From Phycisphaerae bacterium (GTDB lineage Bacteria > Planctomycetota > Phycisphaerae > SM23-33), in the NCBI GenBank assembly GCA_009783465.1, contig WRDM01000001.1:1-64000 (forward strand): a DNA stretch of 64,000 bases. The letters run 5' to 3'. The translations under genes and the position numbers were made by a program. Positions 53,398 through 62,320 of this stretch are shown here, piece by piece. Position 1 is the first letter of the stretch. The number at the start of each line of letters is the position of its first letter. Below the pieces are notes generated by a model. It saw only the letters and a list, made by a program, of their open reading frames with translations, did not search any database and was not told where the DNA came from.

Positions 53398-56232
53398 ATG
53401 AGCATCGGTTCGACACAACGGTTGTGCGGGCTTCACGTTCGGCGTGGGGGCGTGCGTCATGGAAGCGCCGAGCCGGTCACGACGGGGCTGCCGCTGCCCG
53501 CCGGCCGCGTGCGCGACGCGGCGGAGCTGGCGCTGCTGTCGGCGGACATGACACGCTCGCTGCCGCTTCAGTGCGACGTGCTGGAGCGTTGGCCCGACGG
53601 GTCGATCCGATGGGCGTTGCTGGATTGGCTCCTGCCGGCCGGCGCGAACGAAGTGGCCGTGGCCATCCGCGTGCCCGCCTCCGACTCGCCGACAACAACG
53701 AGCGAGCCGGCACCAACGGAAGAACCGCAGGCTGACCGCGACGAAAAACCTGCCGACGCCACGGCCCAAACGCAGGCCGACGCGACGCAACCACAGCCTG
53801 CCATCGCGCAGGCGCCGCCCGACGCGGGATCGTTCAGGCCTTTCCGGGGCAGCGTGACGGCAGCCTTGATGAAAGTGATGGCCAAAGAAATCGCGGACGC
53901 GTCGGCCGACGTGGAAGCCGCCGCCGCGACCGCCCGACGCGAACTGGCCGCCGCACGCGAAACCCAGCCGCCCGTCGACAGCGATGAAGCCGCCTTCGAC
54001 GCCGCTATCGCGATGGCGAACAAGCCCCCATTGCTCGCGACATTTCTGCCGACCGAAGGCAAGCCCTGGTCGGCGGTCCGATTGGCCGACGGACGCGGAT
54101 TGATCGTCGAAGCCCAGGACCAGACCGGCGATACGTTCTGGGCCAAATGGAACGACGTCTGCGAAGAAACCGACGGCCCGCTGCGCCGCTCGATCCATGC
54201 AACCGGCCATCTGGCCGGTCCCGGCGGCGAGTTGGCGGAGACGGAACTGCGGCTGCACACATTCGCGGGATCGCCCGTTTGCCGCGTGGAGTTGACGATT
54301 CGCAATCCCCGCCCCGCGGCGCATCCGGGCGGGTGCTGGGACCTCGGCAACGACGGGGCCGTCCATTTCCGCCGACTGACGGTCGCGCTCGGAGGCCCGT
54401 GGCGACTGACGGCGATTTCGACGCAGCCGGACCTGCCGCCCGGAAAGGTCGAGGGCAACTGGACACTCTGGCAGGCCTCCAGCGGCAAGCCGAACTGGCA
54501 AAGCACCAACCACTACAACCGCAAACACGAAGTGCCGCTGCCCTTCCGCGGCTATCGGCTCATGACGGCCAAGGGCACGCGTGAAGGCCTGCATGCCATG
54601 CCGCTGGCGGTCGTCCGCGGCGCGGGCGCGTCGCTGGGATTGGCCGTCGGTGACTTCTGGCAGAACTTCCCCCAAAGCATCGAATGCCGCGACGGCAACC
54701 TGCTCTACCACCTCTTCCCGCCGCAAATGCCCGACGCCCAGGAACTCAGCGGTGGCGAACAGAAAACCTGGACGTTCCACTGGGCCGCCGGTGACGAATC
54801 CATGGCCGCCGATTCGCTCGCCTGGTGCCGCGAACGCGCCGTCGTGACCGCCGAACCGGAATACTACGCCTCCACCGGCGCGCTGCCGAATTTCGTCCCC
54901 AAAGCCGACGGCGACGCCGGATACGCCGCCCTCGTCGACGCCGCCATGGAAGGCAAAGACACCTTCGACCACAAACGCGACGTCCTCGACGAATACGGCT
55001 GGCGGCACTTCGGCGACATCTACGGCGATCACGAAGCCGTCTTCGCCAAAACCGCCGCGCCCCTGGTCTCGCACTACAACAACCAATACGACGCCGTGTT
55101 CGGCATGCTATTCCAAGGCCTGCGAAGCGGCGACGCCCGCTGGCTGACGGCCATGGCAGAACTCGCACGGCACGTCATCGACATCGACATCTACCACACC
55201 GCCGGCGACAAGTCCGCCTACAACGGGGGCATGTTCTGGCACACGGTGCACTACATCGACGCCGACACGACAGGCCATCGCACCTACCCCGCCAAATCCA
55301 AACGCGGCGGCGGCCCCAGCCCCGGCCATCTGTACTCCAGCGGCCTGATGTACTACTACTGGCTGACGGGCGACCGCTCCGCCAAACAGGCGGCCATCGG
55401 ACTGGGCCAGTTCGTCATCGACTGCGACGACGGCTCGAAGACCGTTTTCCGACACCTCGCCAACCGCCACACGGGATCGGCCACCGAGTCCGCGCCGGAC
55501 TATCACGGCCCAGGCCGGGCCAGCGCCAATTCGCTCAACGCCCTGATCGACGCCCACCGACTCTGCGGCGAGCCGCGTTTCCTCGACAAGGCCCAGCAAT
55601 TGATCCGTCGAAGCATTCACCCCGCCGACGACGTCGCCGGGCGGAACCTGCTCGACACCGAACGCCGCTGGTTCTACACCATGTTCCTCCAGTCGCTGGG
55701 AAAATTCCTCGACTACAAAGCCGACCTCAGCCAACTCGACGACATGTACGCGTACGCGCAGGCGTCGCTGCTGCACTACGCGCGATGGATGGCCGCCAAC
55801 GAATATCCGTATCTCGACAAGCCCGAAAAACTGGAATACCCCACGGAAACCTGGGCGGCCCAAGACATGCGAAAGAGCGAAGTGTTCGCGTACGCCGTCC
55901 GTCACGCGCCGCCAGAGGAGCGGGAGGCGTTTCGCGAGCGGTGCGAATTTTTCTTCCGCGACGCGGTGACGCGGTTGACGGACATGCCCACGCGAACGCT
56001 CGCCCGCCCGGTCGTGCTCCTGCTGACCAACGGGCTGATGTGCCAGCACCTGCGGCTGCACCCCGACGCGTCCGCCGCCGAGCCAACGGAAACGCCCGCG
56101 GACTTCGGCAGACCCGCAAAATTTCGCCCGCAAAAACCCGTCGCCCTCCGCCGAGCCAAACTCCTCGCCACGGGAATCGCCGCACTCGTCGCCGCAGGAG
56201 CGGCCGCCGCGGTGTGGTGGTGGATGCAATAA
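53398..56232 (+). CDS. YetA/PcRGLX-like polysaccharide lyase-like protein with C-terminal membrane anchor
   Basis: 944 residues. The N-terminal RIFT-type barrel (VTTGLPLPAGRVRDAAELAL, WPDGSIRWALLDWLL) is interrupted by an Ala/Pro/Glu-rich disordered stretch at about residues 100-200. A middle part (WNDVCEETDGPLRRSIHATG) and an alpha-toroid (MGLFQGL-like helices) follow, as in exo-rhamnogalacturonan-lyase-like proteins. A C-terminal helix (LLATGIAALVAAGAAAAVWW) anchors it. It has no signal peptide, so topology is unclear. In an export locus it may trim the polymer. The catalytic residues cannot be assigned. Confidence 0.65.
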   Translation: MSIGSTQRLCGLHVRRGGVRHGSAEPVTTGLPLPAGRVRDAAELALLSADMTRSLPLQCDVLERWPDGSIRWALLDWLLPAGANEVAVAIRVPASDSPTTTSEPAPTEEPQADRDEKPADATAQTQADATQPQPAIAQAPPDAGSFRPFRGSVTAALMKVMAKEIADASADVEAAAATARRELAAARETQPPVDSDEAAFDAAIAMANKPPLLATFLPTEGKPWSAVRLADGRGLIVEAQDQTGDTFWAKWNDVCEETDGPLRRSIHATGHLAGPGGELAETELRLHTFAGSPVCRVELTIRNPRPAAHPGGCWDLGNDGAVHFRRLTVALGGPWRLTAISTQPDLPPGKVEGNWTLWQASSGKPNWQSTNHYNRKHEVPLPFRGYRLMTAKGTREGLHAMPLAVVRGAGASLGLAVGDFWQNFPQSIECRDGNLLYHLFPPQMPDAQELSGGEQKTWTFHWAAGDESMAADSLAWCRERAVVTAEPEYYASTGALPNFVPKADGDAGYAALVDAAMEGKDTFDHKRDVLDEYGWRHFGDIYGDHEAVFAKTAAPLVSHYNNQYDAVFGMLFQGLRSGDARWLTAMAELARHVIDIDIYHTAGDKSAYNGGMFWHTVHYIDADTTGHRTYPAKSKRGGGPSPGHLYSSGLMYYYWLTGDRSAKQAAIGLGQFVIDCDDGSKTVFRHLANRHTGSATESAPDYHGPGRASANSLNALIDAHRLCGEPRFLDKAQQLIRRSIHPADDVAGRNLLDTERRWFYTMFLQSLGKFLDYKADLSQLDDMYAYAQASLLHYARWMAANEYPYLDKPEKLEYPTETWAAQDMRKSEVFAYAVRHAPPEEREAFRERCEFFFRDAVTRLTDMPTRTLARPVVLLLTNGLMCQHLRLHPDASAAEPTETPADFGRPAKFRPQKPVALRRAKLLATGIAALVAAGAAAAVWWWMQ

Positions 56233-56256
56233 AAAACTTTCGAACTCGAATAGCGC

Positions 56257-57447
56257 ATGACAACAAGGCACGACAACTCGTCCACCGAATCCCGGCCGCT
56301 GCGTGTGCTGCACGTGCTGCACACGCTGATGCGGGCTGGGGCGGAGCAGTTGATGGTCGAGATGGCCGTGGGATATCGCGGTCGGCTGGCGACGGCGGCG
56401 CTGTGCCTGGACCAACTCGGGCCGCTGGCCGACGAACTGCGGGCGATGGACGTGCCGGTGTATTTCACGCGACGCGGTCCGGGCATGGAGTTGGGGCAGA
56501 CCGCGAAGATCCGCGACGCGATCGCCGAATTCGCGCCCGACGTGCTGCATTGTCATCAATACACGCCGTTTTTTTACGGCTCGCTCACGCGGCTGCGGAT
56601 GGGACTGTCGCCGGGCGGGCGTCGGCGCAGGCCCGCGCTGCTGTTCACCGAGCACGGGCGGCATTATCCCGACCTCGTCAGCGGTAAGCGGAGGCTGATG
56701 AATAAAGTGCTCGTGCCCCAGGCGGCCCACATCACGGCGGTGTGCGAGTTCACGCGGCAGCGGCTGGTGGAGAAGGAAGGCATCGCGGCTGATCGGATCG
56801 AGGTGGTATACAACGGCGTGGATCCGTCGCGGTTTGAGGGCTTGCCGTCGCCTGCGGCGGCGCGGGCGTCGTTGGGGTTGCCGACGGCCGGGCCCCTTGT
56901 CGTGCAGGTGGGCACGTTGCGGGGCGTGAAGGATCATCCGACGGCGTTGCGAGCGTTTGCCCGCGTGGTGCGTGAGTTGCCGGCGGCGCGGATCGCGTTT
57001 GCGGGCGACGGGCCTGACCAGGCCGCCTGCCGGGCGCTGTCGGCGGAGCTGGGCATCGAGTCGTCGGTGCATTGGCTTGGCTCGCGGAGCGACGTGCCCA
57101 ACGTGCTGGCGGCCGGCGACGTGATGCTGATGACCAGCCTGTCGGAGGCCCACAGCGTCTCGCTGCTGGAGGCGATGGCGGCGGGGCTGCCGGTCGTCGC
57201 GACGGCCGTCGGCGGCATTCCAGAAACCGTCGCCGACGGCGAAACAGGCCTGCTCGCGCCACGCGGCGACGACGCGGGCCTGGCCGCCCACCTCGTCACG
57301 CTGCTGCGCGACGACACGCGGCGCCGCCGCATGGGACAGGCCGGCCTGACGAAAGTCCACGACCAATTCCTCCGCTCGCGAATGCACGAACGATACTACA
57401 AGATTTACCAACACTTGTCTCGAAGGGAAAACACGTATGGTACGTGA
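56257..57447 (+). CDS. Glycosyltransferase, GT4 (exosortase-associated type)
   Basis: 396 residues. LRVLHVLHTLMRAGAEQLMV, HCHQYTPFFYGS, VVYNGVDPSRFEG, and VQVGTLRGVKDHPTALRAFA resemble the second sugar transferase of exosortase loci. SEAHSVSLLEAMAAGLPVVA holds the nucleotide-sugar motif. Overlaps the next gene by 11 bases. Confidence 0.87.
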   Translation: MTTRHDNSSTESRPLRVLHVLHTLMRAGAEQLMVEMAVGYRGRLATAALCLDQLGPLADELRAMDVPVYFTRRGPGMELGQTAKIRDAIAEFAPDVLHCHQYTPFFYGSLTRLRMGLSPGGRRRRPALLFTEHGRHYPDLVSGKRRLMNKVLVPQAAHITAVCEFTRQRLVEKEGIAADRIEVVYNGVDPSRFEGLPSPAAARASLGLPTAGPLVVQVGTLRGVKDHPTALRAFARVVRELPAARIAFAGDGPDQAACRALSAELGIESSVHWLGSRSDVPNVLAAGDVMLMTSLSEAHSVSLLEAMAAGLPVVATAVGGIPETVADGETGLLAPRGDDAGLAAHLVTLLRDDTRRRRMGQAGLTKVHDQFLRSRMHERYYKIYQHLSRRENTYGT

Positions 57448-58714
57448 GTTTCTTCGCGTTCTGCATCTGCGCGTGGTTCGCGGCACGGGCGGCGGGCCTG
57501 ACAAAACCACACTTCGTGGCTGTGCCTGGCTGCGACGTCATGGGCATGACGCGCAGGCGTTTTACATGCTCGACGCGCGGGAGGACACCGGGCGTCTCCA
57601 GCAACTCGCCGCCGAGCTGGGCGTACCCATGCACGTTGCCCTGGAACGTTCGCCGCTTTCGCCCGGCACGCTGTGGCGGCTGCGGCGGGTGCTCGCCAGC
57701 GGGCCTTTCGACATCCTGCACACGCACGACTATAAGTCCAACGCGATCGCGCAGTTGGCGCGCGTGGCGCACGGCGGGCGCGTAATCGCGACCGCGCACG
57801 GCTATAATCAAACGACGCGCCGCGAGGCGTTGTATTATGCGCTGGAGCGGGCGTGCTTCCGGCATGTGCGGGCGATTATCTGCCCCACGCGCGACATGTG
57901 GCGGCTGCTGCGGGGTTTCGGCCTGCCGGCATCGCGGCTGCACGTGATCCCCAACGGCATCGAAACGACAGGCCGCGCCAAGCCGAAGGAACGTAGCACG
58001 GGCGTCCTTGCCGCGACGAAGCGGAGCGAAGACGGGTCGCCCGCGATAACCGATCCACTGGCCTCGATGACAGAGGAGGCCAAACCTTCGCCTCCGGAGC
58101 GTGGGCAAGATGCCCACGCGACACGCGGGCGAGACGCCCGCGACACGTTGGTACGTCTGTTGTATCTCGGTCGGCTGAGCGCCGAGAAGGACGTCGCCAA
58201 TCTGCTCACGGCGGCGGCGCGGCTGCGGGAGCGTGGCGTGCGATTCGCGTTGGCCATCGCCGGCGACGGGCCGGAACGGGCGGCGCTGGAATCGCAGGCC
58301 CGCGAGACGAATTTGCTGTCCGACGACCCGGCCTCGCCCGCCCGCGTGGAATTTCTGGGCTTCCGCGCGGACGTCGACACCCTGCTGGCCGAGGCGGATA
58401 TTCTGGTCAATCCCAGTTGGACCGAGTGCATGCCCAACAGCGTGCTGGAGGCGATGTGGGCCGGCGTGGGCGTGGTCGCGACCCACGTCGGCGGACTGTC
58501 GGAAATGATCCGTCACGGCGAGCAAGGCCTGCTGTGCCCGCCACGCGACAGCGACGCCCTCGCCAACGCGATAGCCCAACTGGCAACCAACCGCGACGAA
58601 CGAGGCCGCATGACAAAAAACGCCGCCGCCCGCGTCGACGCGGAGTTTACGTTCGAAAGCCGAATGCAACGGGTCGTGCGGTTATACCGAATGGTGTTGG
58701 AAGAAAGCCACTAG
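57437..58714 (+). CDS. Glycosyltransferase, GT4, with a REP insertion in the hinge
   Basis: 425 residues. The acceptor domain contains GGPDKTTLRGCAWLRRHGHD and FDILHTHDYKSNAIAQLA; the donor domain restarts with LLYLGRLSAEKDVANLL and has WTECMPNSVLEAMWAGVGVV. Between them, residues about 186-238, lies an in-frame REP insertion with RSTGVLA and RGQDAHATRGRDARDT. It falls in the interdomain linker, where length is tolerated. Its last codons and stop (EESH, then TAG) are within the following family E repeat. Confidence 0.87.
   Translation: MVREFLRVLHLRVVRGTGGGPDKTTLRGCAWLRRHGHDAQAFYMLDAREDTGRLQQLAAELGVPMHVALERSPLSPGTLWRLRRVLASGPFDILHTHDYKSNAIAQLARVAHGGRVIATAHGYNQTTRREALYYALERACFRHVRAIICPTRDMWRLLRGFGLPASRLHVIPNGIETTGRAKPKERSTGVLAATKRSEDGSPAITDPLASMTEEAKPSPPERGQDAHATRGRDARDTLVRLLYLGRLSAEKDVANLLTAAARLRERGVRFALAIAGDGPERAALESQARETNLLSDDPASPARVEFLGFRADVDTLLAEADILVNPSWTECMPNSVLEAMWAGVGVVATHVGGLSEMIRHGEQGLLCPPRDSDALANAIAQLATNRDERGRMTKNAAARVDAEFTFESRMQRVVRLYRMVLEESH
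57991..58149. repeat. REP insertion in the glycosyltransferase hinge
   Basis: CGTAGCACGGGCGTCCTTGC on the left, then GTGGGCAAGATGCCCAC (about 58100-58116) and GCGGGCGAGACGCCCGC (about 58125-58141) on the right. The spacer of about 60 bases is not REP-like. Confidence 0.8.
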
Positions 58715-58886
58715 CCACAAGCCACTAGCCACCAGGTATGGAACGACGATGGCAAAGGCGAAAAATTAATACGTTTGTGGCAAGAATCGCGAAAAAATCA
58801 GACGTTGATTTTCCAATGCTCAGTATGATTCTGTTCGCGGTGAAACTCGCCATACCTGGTGGCTTGTGGCTAGTGGCTTGTGGCTC
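58706..58886. repeat. Tandem AGCCACTAGCCAC inverted repeat, family E
   Basis: Left arm AGCCACTAGCCACAAGCCAC, then CCAGGTATGG. Right arm CCATACCTGG and then TGGCTTGTGGCTAGTGGCTT. The spacer of about 110 bases is AT-rich. Confidence 0.85.
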
Positions 58887-58897
58887 TGACTGCAACA

Positions 58898-59503
58898 ATG
58901 AAATCCATCCTCAAACAACTCGCGACGTGCCTCTGCACCCTGGCGGTCCTGCCGGTGCTCGTGCGGTATGGGCTGCTGCGGGCGGTGTTGGGTTCGGCGC
59001 GGGCGTGTCAGGCGGTGTCGCAATCGGCGGCGAAATGGGCCGGGCCCATGGGCGAGAGTTTGCGGCTGGCATTGTTGCGGCGCGTGCTCGCGCGGGTCGG
59101 GCCTGAGGTGGTGGTGTCGTTTGGCAGCCTCTTCAGCAAGCCGACCGCGTGCCTGGAGAAAGGCGTGTACGTGGGCGCGTACTGCGTGCTGGGCGACGTG
59201 CGGATCGGCGAGGACACGCTTATCGCCGACCACGTGCTCGTGCCCAGCGGCGCCCACCAGCACGGCTTCGAGCGGCTGGACGTGCCGATCCGTCAGCAGC
59301 CCGGTCGGCTGGAAACGATCCGCATCGGCGCGGACTGCTGGATCGGCGCCCGTTCGGTGATCCTGGCGGACGTGGGCGATCACTGCATCGTGGCAGCCGG
59401 CAGCGTGGTAACGGCCCCGGTGCCCGACTACGCCATCGTGGCGGGCGTGCCGGCGAAAGTGATCGGGGATCGGCGGACGAAAAAAGAAGCCACTAGCCAC
59501 TAG
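58898..59503 (+). CDS. Hexapeptide-repeat acyltransferase (WbbJ-like)
   Basis: A 201-residue left-handed beta-helix transferase, probably an O-acetyltransferase that decorates the polysaccharide. GVYVGAYCVLGDVRIGEDTL and IRIGADCWIGARSVILADVG are hexapeptide runs; HQHGFER is a plausible catalytic region. The end (KKEATSH then TAG) is supplied by the following repeat. The start could also be at 58880. Confidence 0.85.
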   Translation: MKSILKQLATCLCTLAVLPVLVRYGLLRAVLGSARACQAVSQSAAKWAGPMGESLRLALLRRVLARVGPEVVVSFGSLFSKPTACLEKGVYVGAYCVLGDVRIGEDTLIADHVLVPSGAHQHGFERLDVPIRQQPGRLETIRIGADCWIGARSVILADVGDHCIVAAGSVVTAPVPDYAIVAGVPAKVIGDRRTKKEATSH

Positions 59504-59682
59504 CCACCAGGTAAGGAAATGTTTTCCATGAATCAGAACACACTGTCGAGATGATCATGACACCGAACCACGAGTCAGCGAAGCTACGAGACCGCACTCT
59601 CGAACTGGATGGGCAATTTTACCGACAAGTACCGCAAACCCTTGTCGCTTGTGGCTGGTGGCTGGTGGCTGGTGGCTTTTGT
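59487..59682. repeat. Tandem repeat pair, family E, plus degenerate family B piece
   Basis: Left AGCCACTAGCCACTAGCCAC, right TGTGGCTGGTGGCTGGTGGC. Between them, around 59595-59625, TCTCGAACTGG and AATTTTACCG match the tail of family B copy 5. Confidence 0.7.
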
Positions 59683-59727
59683 CCGAACGTTGTCGCCACA
59701 ACAGCGTAGTGAACGTACGGGGACTGC

Positions 59728-61947
59728 ATGACTCGCACGAGGCCTGAATTTATTGTTTTCAGCGACGACTGGGGGCGGCACCCGTCGAGTTGTCAGCATT
59801 TGTTTGGCCGCATCAGCCGACGGCACCGGGTGCTGTGGGTGGACACGATCGGTCTGCGCAGCGCGAAGGCGGACTCGTTCACGCTGTTTCGGGGTCTCGA
59901 AAAATTGCGCAAATGGGCGCGCCCGTTGCGGCGGGTGAGCGAGAACATGTGGGTGCTCGCGCCGATCATGTTGCCGGCGGCGGGCGAGGATTTTCTCGCG
60001 CGCGTCAACGGCAGGCTGGTCGCGACGGCGATTCGTCGCGTGACGACGCGGCTGGGCTTTCGCGACCCGGTGATGTTCACGTCGGTGCCGACGGCGGTGG
60101 ATTACGTCGGACAACTGGGCGAGTCGCGCGTCGTCTATTACGTCACGGACAATTACGCCCTCTGGCCGGGCGGAAACGCGGAAAAAATCCGCGCCGCCGA
60201 CCGCCGACTCCGCGACGCCGCCGACGTGGTCTTCCCCTGCACGCAGGCGCTATGCGAAACCGCGTGCGAAAAAAGCACGCTCCTGCCGCACGCGGTGGAC
60301 TTCGACCACTTCACCACGCCCGCGCCCGAGCCGCCCGACCTGGCAGCGATTCCGCATCCGCGGGTCTGCTTTTTCGGCCTGATTTACGAAAAAATTGACC
60401 TGCCCCTGCTGGCGAAGCTGGCGGCGGCAAGGCCTGACGTACACGTCGTCCTCATCGGTCCCGTAAAGACGGACGTCTCCATCCTTGCGCCGCACGCCAA
60501 CGTGCACCTGCTGGGTCCAAAACCCTACGACAAGCTGCCAGGCTACCTCCAGGCCATGGACGCCGTCGTCGTGCCCTACGTGCCCGATGATGAAAAACTC
60601 CAGTGCGGGCCTCTGAAAATCCGCGAGTGCCTCGCCGTCGGCAAGCCCACCGTCCTGCAAAACATTCCCGACCTGCGGCAGTTCGCCGACGTGGTGCGGC
60701 TGTACGATTCGCCCGATCAGTTCATCGCGCAGGTGGACGCGGCGTTGGGATGTAGCACGGGCGTCCCGCCCGTGAGTCGCATGGGCGTCTCGCCCATGCT
60801 ACGTTCTGATGCCCTGGCCAACGCGATGCGCCAGCGCGTCCAAGGCCAAACCTGGGACGCCCGCGCCGACCTCGTGCTGGACACGCTCGCCAAGCTCGAG
60901 CCTGCCGCCGCGCCGACAGCGGCCAAACGCCTCACCATTTCCCTCGCGCGGGAAGTGCCCGAGTGGTCGCCCCTGCTCGATCAGCAGGCCGCCGGCGTGT
61001 TTCACGATCCGCGATGGGGTGTGGTCATGCGGCAGGCATACGGCAACGAGCCGTATTACCTCACCGCGAGCGTCGGGCGCGAGCCTGTCGCCGCGTTGCA
61101 ACTGGTGCGACAGGCCAGCACGGTCTTCGGCACGCGGTTGTGCAGCCTGCCGTATTTCGATTCCGCCGACATCCTCAGCCGCGACCCCGACGCGACGGCC
61201 ATGCTGCTGACACAGGCGGCGAACCTGCGCGAAAAGACGGCCTCCCGGTGGGTCGAGCTGCGACTGTCCAACCCGCTGCCGAAACTGCCGACGCGCGACG
61301 ACAAAGTCACCATGCACCTGCCCCTGCCCGCCGACCCCGCCGTGCTGTGGGACCAACTCAAAGCCAAAGTCCGCAACCAGATCCGCAAAGCCCAGAAGGC
61401 CGATCTGCGGGCCGTCCACGGCGGCGGCGAATTGCTCGAACCGTTCCACACGGTCTACCTGCGAACGATGCGCGACCTGGGCAGCCCCTCGCACAGCCGG
61501 ACATTCTTCGAACTGATCCTGCGGCACTTCCCCGAAGCCGCCCGCGTCTTCGTGGTCTACCAGGGCCGACGCCCGCTGGCCGCCTCGCTGACTCTCCGCG
61601 ACCGCCACGCCCTCCGCGTCCCCTGGGCAGGCAGCGACTGGCGATTCAGCCCCCTCTGCGCCAACATGCTGCTCTACTGGGCCATGCTCGAACACGGCTG
61701 CCGCGACGGCGCCCCGACGTTCGACTTCGGCCGAGGCACACGCGACGGCGGAACCTACCAATTCAAAAAACAATGGGGCAGCATCGAAGTCCCCCTCTAC
61801 TGGCAATACCTGTTAGCCGAAGGCGACACCCTCCCCGAACTCCGCCACGACAGCCCACGATACCAAAAGGCCGTCGAAGTCTGGAAACGGCTGCCGCTCA
61901 CCACCGTACGCCACCTCGGGCCGCTGATTGTTCGGAAGCTGAGCTGA
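59728..61947 (+). CDS. Glycosyltransferase-FemAB fusion (exosortase-associated type)
   Basis: 739 residues. Residues 1-385 are a GT-B enzyme (VFSDDWGRHPSSCQHLFGRI, VVYYVTDNYALW, CFFGLIYEKIDLPLL, CGPLKIRECLAVGKPTV). Residues about 400-739 are a FemAB/GNAT-fold protein (FHDPRWGVVMRQAYGNEPYY, KAKVRNQIRKAQKADL, FDFGRGTRDGGTYQFKKQWG) of the kind found in XrtA/PEP-CTERM loci. A REP hairpin pair is translated as residues 342-360 inside the glycosyltransferase part. The fusion is not a known standard arrangement to me. No separate FemAB gene is present. Confidence 0.83.
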   Translation: MTRTRPEFIVFSDDWGRHPSSCQHLFGRISRRHRVLWVDTIGLRSAKADSFTLFRGLEKLRKWARPLRRVSENMWVLAPIMLPAAGEDFLARVNGRLVATAIRRVTTRLGFRDPVMFTSVPTAVDYVGQLGESRVVYYVTDNYALWPGGNAEKIRAADRRLRDAADVVFPCTQALCETACEKSTLLPHAVDFDHFTTPAPEPPDLAAIPHPRVCFFGLIYEKIDLPLLAKLAAARPDVHVVLIGPVKTDVSILAPHANVHLLGPKPYDKLPGYLQAMDAVVVPYVPDDEKLQCGPLKIRECLAVGKPTVLQNIPDLRQFADVVRLYDSPDQFIAQVDAALGCSTGVPPVSRMGVSPMLRSDALANAMRQRVQGQTWDARADLVLDTLAKLEPAAAPTAAKRLTISLAREVPEWSPLLDQQAAGVFHDPRWGVVMRQAYGNEPYYLTASVGREPVAALQLVRQASTVFGTRLCSLPYFDSADILSRDPDATAMLLTQAANLREKTASRWVELRLSNPLPKLPTRDDKVTMHLPLPADPAVLWDQLKAKVRNQIRKAQKADLRAVHGGGELLEPFHTVYLRTMRDLGSPSHSRTFFELILRHFPEAARVFVVYQGRRPLAASLTLRDRHALRVPWAGSDWRFSPLCANMLLYWAMLEHGCRDGAPTFDFGRGTRDGGTYQFKKQWGSIEVPLYWQYLLAEGDTLPELRHDSPRYQKAVEVWKRLPLTTVRHLGPLIVRKLS
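60751..60804. repeat. REP insertion in the glycosyltransferase-FemAB gene
   Basis: TGTAGCACGGGCGTCCCGCC, then ATGGGCGTCTCGCCCATGCT ending in ACG. This is a doublet of the CGTAGCA-ended subfamily, read as STGVPPVSRMGVSPML. Confidence 0.9.
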
Positions 61948-61952
61948 AACCA

Positions 61953-62315
61953 TCACGTCCCGCGAAACACGCAACGGGCGGTGTCGCTTTCCCAGATCGT
62001 CAGCGCCGACAGGCCTGGCAACTGCGGCTTGACGCGGTCCCAGATGTAACGGGCGATCAACTCGCTCGTGGAATTCTCCAAGCCGGCGATCTCGTTGAGC
62101 AGCCGATGATCCAACTGCTCCATGAGCGGCTTGACGGCCGCGACGATCAAGCCGAAATCCATCACCATGCCGCTGGCCGCATCCACCTCGCCGGTGACGT
62201 GCACGTCCACGCGATAACTATGCCCGTGCAGACGGCGACATTTGTGCGCCTCCGCCACGCCGACAAGATGATGAGCGGCCTCGAACCGGAACGTTTTAAT
62301 TAACTCGGCTTGCAT
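61953..62315 (-). CDS. queD: 6-carboxytetrahydropterin synthase (QueD)
   Basis: 120 residues, second enzyme of queuosine precursor synthesis. Zinc ligands are visible in FEAAHHL and HGHSYRV, and the catalytic Cys27 lies in HKCRRLHGH. LDHRLLNEI and STSELIARYIW are further family motifs. queE is encoded on the same strand 145 bases upstream. Confidence 0.93.
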   Translation of the reverse strand: MQAELIKTFRFEAAHHLVGVAEAHKCRRLHGHSYRVDVHVTGEVDAASGMVMDFGLIVAAVKPLMEQLDHRLLNEIAGLENSTSELIARYIWDRVKPQLPGLSALTIWESDTARCVFRGT

Positions 62316-62320
62316 AGTTC

